A DNA stretch of 17,851 nt from Desulfosporosinus sp. (GTDB taxonomy: Bacteria; Bacillota; Desulfitobacteriia; Desulfitobacteriales; Desulfitobacteriaceae), in contig PKWS01000321.1 of NCBI GenBank assembly GCA_003132105.1, positions 1 through 17,851 of the forward strand, in the 5' to 3' direction. Position numbers and translations under genes: made by a program. Positions 13,913-17,851 of this stretch are shown piece by piece. Each line of letters opens with the position of its first letter. Position 1 is the first letter of the stretch. Under the pieces are notes generated by a model. It worked only from the letters and a program-made list of their open reading frames with translations, had not been told where the DNA came from and did not search any database.

Positions 13913-15103
13913 ATGGAAAAGTTACTTAAGCATATAAAAATACTCGATTTTACCCGAGTATTAGCAGGTCCATATGCCACCATGATATTGGGCGATATGG
14001 GCGCAGAGATAATCAAGGTTGAGCCATTAGATGGTGATGAGTGCCGGAGTTGGCCACCGACGTTGGCCCAAGGGGAAAGTGGATACTTTTGTGCTATCAA
14101 CCGCAATAAAAAGGCAATTACTTTAAATTTAAAAGATCCTCAGGCGCAAAAAATTGTAGCAGGACTTGTCCGTAATGTAGATGTTGTTATCGAAAATTTT
14201 ACGCCAGGCGTGGCAAAAAAACTGCATATTGATTATGAAACGTTAAGCAAGGTGAACACCGGCCTCGTGTATTGTTCTCTATCCGGGTTTGGGCAAAATG
14301 GCCCTTACCGGAATAAAAAGGCGTATGACCCTACTATTCAGGGTATGACCGGGCTGATGTCTTTGACCGGTGAAAAAGGCCGCTCACCCGTCAAAGTAGG
14401 AATACCCATCACTGATTTAGTTGCTGCTCTAAATGCCGTTATTGCGGTGCAGGCCGCACTCTTATACCGCAAAGAAACGGGCAAAGGACAATATATTGAC
14501 GTGGCCTTGTATGACTCAATGATTTCGCTGCTAACAGTAATGGCTATGGAGTATTTCGCGACTGATGTTGTGCCAGGCAGGTATGGTATGGATCATATCC
14601 ACCGCGTGCCGGCCGGAGCGTTTGAAACTATGGACGGTAGCTATGTGCAGGTGGTGGCCACTAGTGATTCGATGTATCCTAAGTTTTGTCATGCTATTGG
14701 CATGCCGGAACTAATTGATGATGAACGTTTTAATACCAACAAAAAGCGCGTACAAAACAGGGGAACAATTGCACCTATTTTAGAAGATAGAATGCGGACT
14801 AAGACCTGTGCCGAATGGCTGGAACTGTTTGAAGGTGCTAGCTTGCCGTGTGGGCCTATCTTGAACTTAAAAGAAGTTTTTGAAGATCCTCACATGAAGG
14901 CTAGAGAGATGTGCCAGGAAATTGAGCATCCGATAGCCGGTGTAATTAAGCAATTGGGTTTCCCGTACAAATTCTCGTTAACCCCTGTTAATATTGACAG
15001 ACGTCCGCCGCTACTTGGTGAACATAATTATGAAATTCTATCCAAGTATTTAGGGTATACCACTGCAGAAATAGACGCGCTCAAAGCTAGAAAAGTTATT
15101 TAG
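13913..15103 (+). CDS. Class III CoA-transferase (CaiB/BaiF family)
   Basis: 396 residues, typical length. GATGTGGGGGAATAGT precedes ATG 13913. The N-terminus has the family signature KILDFTRVLAGPYATMILGD near 9-28 and GAEIIKVEP at 30-38; NRNKKAITLNLK at 63-74 is also characteristic. AYDPTIQGMTGLMSLTG lies at 137-153, and D168 in VGIPITDLVAA sits where formyl-CoA transferase has its catalytic Asp. The enzyme moves CoA between two carboxylic acids through an enzyme-bound anhydride. Members act on carnitine, benzylsuccinate, oxalate, mesaconate and others. Donor and acceptor cannot be read from sequence; the SDH and fumarase genes upstream make a succinyl-CoA donor plausible (inference). No terminator is seen after the stop. 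Confidence 0.92.
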   Translation: MEKLLKHIKILDFTRVLAGPYATMILGDMGAEIIKVEPLDGDECRSWPPTLAQGESGYFCAINRNKKAITLNLKDPQAQKIVAGLVRNVDVVIENFTPGVAKKLHIDYETLSKVNTGLVYCSLSGFGQNGPYRNKKAYDPTIQGMTGLMSLTGEKGRSPVKVGIPITDLVAALNAVIAVQAALLYRKETGKGQYIDVALYDSMISLLTVMAMEYFATDVVPGRYGMDHIHRVPAGAFETMDGSYVQVVATSDSMYPKFCHAIGMPELIDDERFNTNKKRVQNRGTIAPILEDRMRTKTCAEWLELFEGASLPCGPILNLKEVFEDPHMKAREMCQEIEHPIAGVIKQLGFPYKFSLTPVNIDRRPPLLGEHNYEILSKYLGYTTAEIDALKARKVI

Positions 15104-15237
15104 TTGAGTTAGTTTCATAATTCGAATCCGTTGGTACACTTGATATTTCTAAGGACAAAAAGAGGAGTACCTCCCCAAAACCTCGAAAGAGTGTAAGTGA
15201 CCAAACTAACACCGAGAGGTAGAACGGAGTACTCCCA
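15104..15237. other. Intergenic, likely insertion-sequence flank
   Basis: No open frame of interest. Short repeated elements AGGAGTACCTCC (about 15163) and GGAGTACTCC (about 15226) bracket the region just ahead of the transposase fragment and may be eroded terminal sequence of that insertion element. Confidence 0.3.
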
Positions 15238-15501
15238 ATGTTTTGTATTCGCCAAGAAAGTCCATTTTCCTTGGAAGAAATTTTAGAAATGTCTCCGAGG
15301 AAATCATATCCCCTCCTTTTTGACTCATTAGATATTTCCCCGTTGTTGAGAGCTGTTTCCAAAAAAGCATTCCTGGGAGCACCAACACGACTTAATTATT
15401 CGGCCATGATTTACTCTCTATTCATTCGAGTCATCGAACGAATTCCTACGGTCAAAGAGTTACGAAACTCCCATGTCCCCTTGAGGCACAAAGTATCATG
15501 A
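15238..15501 (+). pseudogene. N-terminal fragment of a transposase
   Basis: 87 codons starting MFCIRQESPFSLEEILEMSP and containing LNYSAMIYSLFIRVIERIPTVKEL near 53-76. This matches the N-terminal region (DUF772/InsH-like) of IS1182/IS5-type transposases common in Clostridia, in which an IRQ...FS.EEIL start is followed by an (A)MxYxLxxxxxExIPT segment. The catalytic DDE part is missing: the frame turns into unrelated sequence after about codon 76, and the permease gene begins 98 bases after the stop. It cannot be functional. Family placement is from remembered motifs and is approximate. Confidence 0.55.
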
Positions 15502-16893
15502 AAATTGGTGAATATCCCGACAACATGATTATTACGACACACATTACCCCGCTAAGCAGGGCACAGATATGAATAGAATGTGGTTAAAGGAGATGAGTAT
15601 GAGTAGCAGTGGATTATATAAGTTTGGTAAGAGCTTGTCGGTGTCAGTATTAGCTACCCGTATCCGCAGCGTATGCACCTTTTGTCTGGCGATTGTTTAC
15701 TTAATTAACCTGCTTATCAAATCCAATTTAATCAGAGATATCAATCTAATTTTTCTCGTCATCGTTATCACACTTAGCTTGACAGTTGTCAACGGTTCGG
15801 CAAAGGTGATCGGTTATGTATCATTTGCGTTAAGTATTATGCTATTACTTTTCTATCATGCTCCGTTAAACATATGAAAGTAGGCTTTCCAGGAAAACCT
15901 TTATATGATAGTTATGTTTACCTTGGTACCGTTGTTGGGTATACCTCTTCAATATGGAGGGTATTTCGAATCTCTGCAAGGCGCTTTCAGGCGCTATGTT
16001 TATACAAACAACCGCTTTTACTTGCTAGTGAGTCTAATGTCTGCTTTTATAGGCGTTTTGGTAAATATGGGGGTTGTGCCGCTAGTGCATCAAATTAGCA
16101 TGGCCAGCAATAAAAGTTCTAATAAAAAGTTGCTTAGCCTAGCCATCAGCAGGGGGTTTACCACATGCTCGATTTGGGCGCCAACGACGCCGGCCATTGC
16201 CTTGATAGTACAATTAACTGGTGCAAAATGGTCCTTATTTTTTCCTTATGGCATTTTATTCGGTATGATAGCTGGTTTAATCGGATATACCATGGTGATG
16301 TTGGAAGGAAGAAGAGTAGAGAATAGTTATACTACTGTTGTTGATACAGCTGCTACCACTGAAAAGCTTAAACCTGTTGCAGAAATTAATTTGCGGAAAG
16401 TTATAGAGTTAAGTGTTTTTAGTATTGCTTTGATATCTCTTATAGGCATTGTATCCCTAATAACCGGAATATCAGCGGTCATCGTGGTTTCCATAGCTTC
16501 TTTGGTTTCCCCTGTCATCTGGCTGGCCTCGATCCGACGTTTGCCAGTTCTACTCAGAGAGTTCAAGGGAGACTATTTTAATGAAAGGCTTCCAAGATTG
16601 AAAAATGAAATTGTCCTTTTTGTCGGAGCCGGATTGTTTGCAACTAGTATCTCTTACTCTCACTTAGGTAATTATGTACCACATATTCTAAACTTGATCG
16701 TGGGCAGTAACGCTTTGTCACTTTCCGTCGTAATTATTTTCGGTAGTCTCATTTTGTCAGTTTTGGGTGTACATCCAATTATAACAGTTACGATTCTTGG
16801 AGGAACAGTAAACACCACAGCTTACGGCGTGACTCCTACCTACATGGCCTTGATTTTGGCCATCAGCTGGTCGATGGGGATTTCAATATCTCC

Positions 16894-16898
16894 TTCAG
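16894..16898. repeat. Target-site duplication, left copy (TTCAG)
   Basis: TTCAG immediately before the left inverted repeat is repeated at 17261-17265 just after the right one. A 5-bp duplication is the usual length for Tn3-family transposition. Confidence 0.8.
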
Positions 16899-17260
16899 GG
16901 GGTAGGGCCAACATAATGACGTAAAACCCACGTTAAGGCATTATATGGTAATAATAAGCCAATTCTTCCAACGCTAAGGAAAAGTCGGCTTATTATCAAA
17001 AACGATGGTATTTGATAACGAAATAAATAGTTCAAAAAGCTTCTGGAAATCCACTAAAATGGTTATCAAATATAGTGTCAAAATTAACGTTGCAATAACC
17101 ACCCTATACAATAATGTTATCCCAGATCGAGAGGCCAGCGCAATGAGGTAAATATGGACATATCATACTAGCTGGTTTGCCTTAGAGTAGGGAAAACTGG
17201 CTTCTTACTGCTAAATATTGTCTTAGCGTGTGTTTTACGTCATTTGGTTGGTAGTACCCC
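16899..17260. mobile_element. 362-bp miniature inverted-repeat element, Tn3-like ends
   Basis: Left end 16899-16937 and right end 17222-17260 are 39-base inverted repeats agreeing at 32 positions by hand count. Both begin GGGGTA and end TAAG, with AATGACGTAAAAC shared inside. Tn3-family inverted repeats are about 38 bp, start GGGG, and end ACGTTAAG in Tn3 itself; the left repeat also ends CACGTTAAG. Duplicated TTCAG flanks the element. The interior has no transposase or other meaningful open frame, so it is non-autonomous and would need a Tn3-type transposase elsewhere. It has two internal inverted repeats: ATAATAAGCC (16951-16960 with 16988-16997) and TATTTGATAAC (17010-17020 with 17062-17072). 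It disrupts the permease frame. This fits the class of Tn3-derived miniature elements (TIMEs). Confidence 0.85.
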
Positions 17261-17265
17261 TTCAG
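17261..17265. repeat. Target-site duplication, right copy (TTCAG)
   Basis: Second TTCAG, directly after the right inverted repeat. Joining base 16898 to 17266 restores the codons TCT CCT TCA GCA GCT AAT of the permease gene with no frame change. Confidence 0.8.
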
Positions 17266-17408
17266 CAGCTAATGTTATTGCAATAGCCGGATTAACTGAG
17301 CAATCTCCGATTCAGGTCGGATTTCGTTGGAACGGATTTTATGTTTTGATTGTATCAACCGTGCTAATTATGATCCTGACTCTTTTTAGAACATTCGGAT
17401 TAATATAG

Positions 17409-17667
17409 TGTGTTTAATTGCAGAGCCGCCGCTTATGGATGCGCTTCGTCAATGAATAGCATCGTTGGTTTAAGCAAGCGTTCTAACTAAGGTGTTGGGC
17501 AAGGAAGGTTTCTAGTTCCGGAAAAAAATTGTTTAGATTTTCGTTAAACCCTTAACTGGTTGAAGAGGTATGCTTTTGTGCCCTACCTTGCCAACAGATG
17601 ATGCTCAGTTGTTGCCTCCGTAGCATTGTGAAACAATACTTTGTAAAAAAGTGAGGTAGGTGGTGTT
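17409..17667. other. Intergenic region before the GntR gene
   Basis: 259 bases with no credible open frame. An imperfect inverted repeat (GTTGGGCAAGGAAGG near 17496 with CCTACCTTGCCAAC near 17582) and the short palindrome at 17625 are the only structures noticed. It should hold the promoter of the regulator gene, but no convincing -35/-10 pair was identified. Confidence 0.4.
17625..17637. promoter_or_regulatory. Candidate FadR-subfamily GntR operator, possible autoregulation
   Basis: ATTGTGAAACAAT is a palindrome with 5-base arms. Its core TTGTGAAACAA fits TNGTNNNACNA, the consensus generally given for FadR-subfamily GntR regulators. It ends 30 bases before the ATG of a GntR/FadR-type gene, a typical place for an autoregulatory site. 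Confidence 0.5.
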
Positions 17668-17851
17668 ATGTTTGAACCCGTTAAGTTTCATGGTAACTTA
17701 TCCGAAGGTATTGTAAATCAGATTATGCAAGCAATTAACATTGGCGAACTTAAGCCAGGTGATAAGCTACCCGCCGAACGCGAAATGTGCACCATGTTTT
17801 CTGTAAGCCGGACAGTGATTCGAGATGCCCTCAAAATGCTGGTTGGGTTAG
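17668..17851 (+). CDS. GntR-family transcriptional regulator (FadR subfamily), 3' end outside window
   Basis: The first 61 codons are present and the frame runs off the window. GAGGTAGGTGG precedes ATG 17668. The visible part is a GntR winged-helix domain: ...GIVNQIMQAINIGELKPGDKLPAEREM is the usual helix-turn with the GDxLPxER motif, followed by SVSRTVIRDALKML, the recognition helix (usual form VSRTxVREALxxL). SRTVIRDALK suggests the FadR subfamily, whose effectors are often organic acids such as lactate, gluconate or dicarboxylates. The ligand-binding domain is not in the window, so subfamily and effector are not certain. It may control the decayed permease upstream, genes beyond the window, or itself. 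Confidence 0.88.
   Translation, partial: MFEPVKFHGNLSEGIVNQIMQAINIGELKPGDKLPAEREMCTMFSVSRTVIRDALKMLVGL

Larger units (their letters stand above)
15599..17408 (+). pseudogene. Decayed multi-pass permease gene, two stops plus inserted miniature element
   Basis: The reading frame starts at ATG 15599 with AAAGGAG 6 bases upstream. It runs to TGA 15875, then TAG 15881, and continues open in the same frame from 15884 to 16898, where a 362-bp element interrupts it. After the element and its duplicated TTCAG, the frame resumes at 17266 (AANVIAIAGLTEQSPIQVGF) and stops at TAG 17406. The two stops read I-stop-K-stop-AFQENLY; each is one transition from Trp (TGG) and Gln (CAG). Repaired, the protein would have about 480 residues with many helices and motifs such as APTTPAIALIVQLTG and SISPSAAN. 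It resembles anion/carboxylate permeases, but I cannot name the family. The segment 15905-16924 could in principle be translated alone from ATG 15905 into a truncated membrane protein. Confidence 0.75.

Noticed and set aside
15131..15140. TTGGTACACT as a second GntR-like operator
   Set aside because: Only one half-site is recognisable and it lies in insertion-sequence flank rather than before a working gene.
15874..16098. 74-codon open frame overlapping the permease in another frame
   Set aside because: The permease frame carries the hydrophobic pattern and motifs through this region; this frame gives low-complexity, non-family sequence. It does not rescue the two stop codons as a simple frameshift.

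Overview
The window (17,851 bases, moderate GC) looks like a chromosomal region of an anaerobic, respiring Firmicute of the Desulfosporosinus/Desulfitobacterium type. This is an inference from four things: strong AGGAGG-type ribosome binding sites, a two-subunit [4Fe-4S] fumarase joined to a membrane succinate dehydrogenase/fumarate reductase, a Rieske/cytochrome b complex with multihaem c-type cytochromes, and scattered transposase debris. All convincing genes lie on the + strand. I saw no tRNA, rRNA, CRISPR array or riboswitch.

Layout. (1) Positions 1-3755: the 3' part of a UxaA-family (altronate/galactarate dehydratase-like) large subunit, a shorter and divergent UxaA-like paralogue, a dicarboxylate/amino acid:cation symporter-like transporter, and a small two-helix membrane protein. 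Two strong hairpins separate the first two genes. (2) 3904-8608: a tight operon for fumarase alpha and beta and SdhC, SdhD, SdhB, SdhA, which interconverts malate, fumarate and succinate and couples this to the quinone pool. (3) 8687-9421: a TSUP (TauE/SafE) permease. (4) 9625-12598: a triheme cytochrome c, a decayed IS66-like transposase tail, a Rieske protein, and a cytochrome b that carries a C-terminal monohaem cytochrome c domain; together a probable menaquinol:cytochrome c oxidoreductase. (5) 12680-15103: an acyl-CoA dehydrogenase and a class III CoA-transferase. (6) 15104-17851: a transposase N-terminal fragment, a decayed permease gene with two in-frame stops and a 362-bp miniature inverted-repeat element in its 3' part, and the start of a GntR/FadR-type regulator that runs off the window.

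The genes suggest uptake and breakdown of a hydroxy- or dicarboxylic acid (UxaA proteins, symporter, fumarase, SDH/FRD) feeding electrons to a bc-type complex, with a CoA-dependent acid pathway (CoA-transferase plus acyl-CoA dehydrogenase) beside it. The substrate cannot be fixed from sequence.

Most notable observations: a Tn3-like miniature element with 39-bp terminal inverted repeats and a 5-bp target duplication, whose removal restores the permease frame exactly; a duplicated leader and first 24 codons shared by the Rieske and cytochrome b genes, with a relic of the former cytochrome b start left behind the Rieske gene; the same 83-residue c-type haem domain at the end of both the triheme cytochrome and cytochrome b; an SDH/FRD flavoprotein with Cys in place of the covalent-FAD His; and an acyl-CoA dehydrogenase without Glu at either usual base position.
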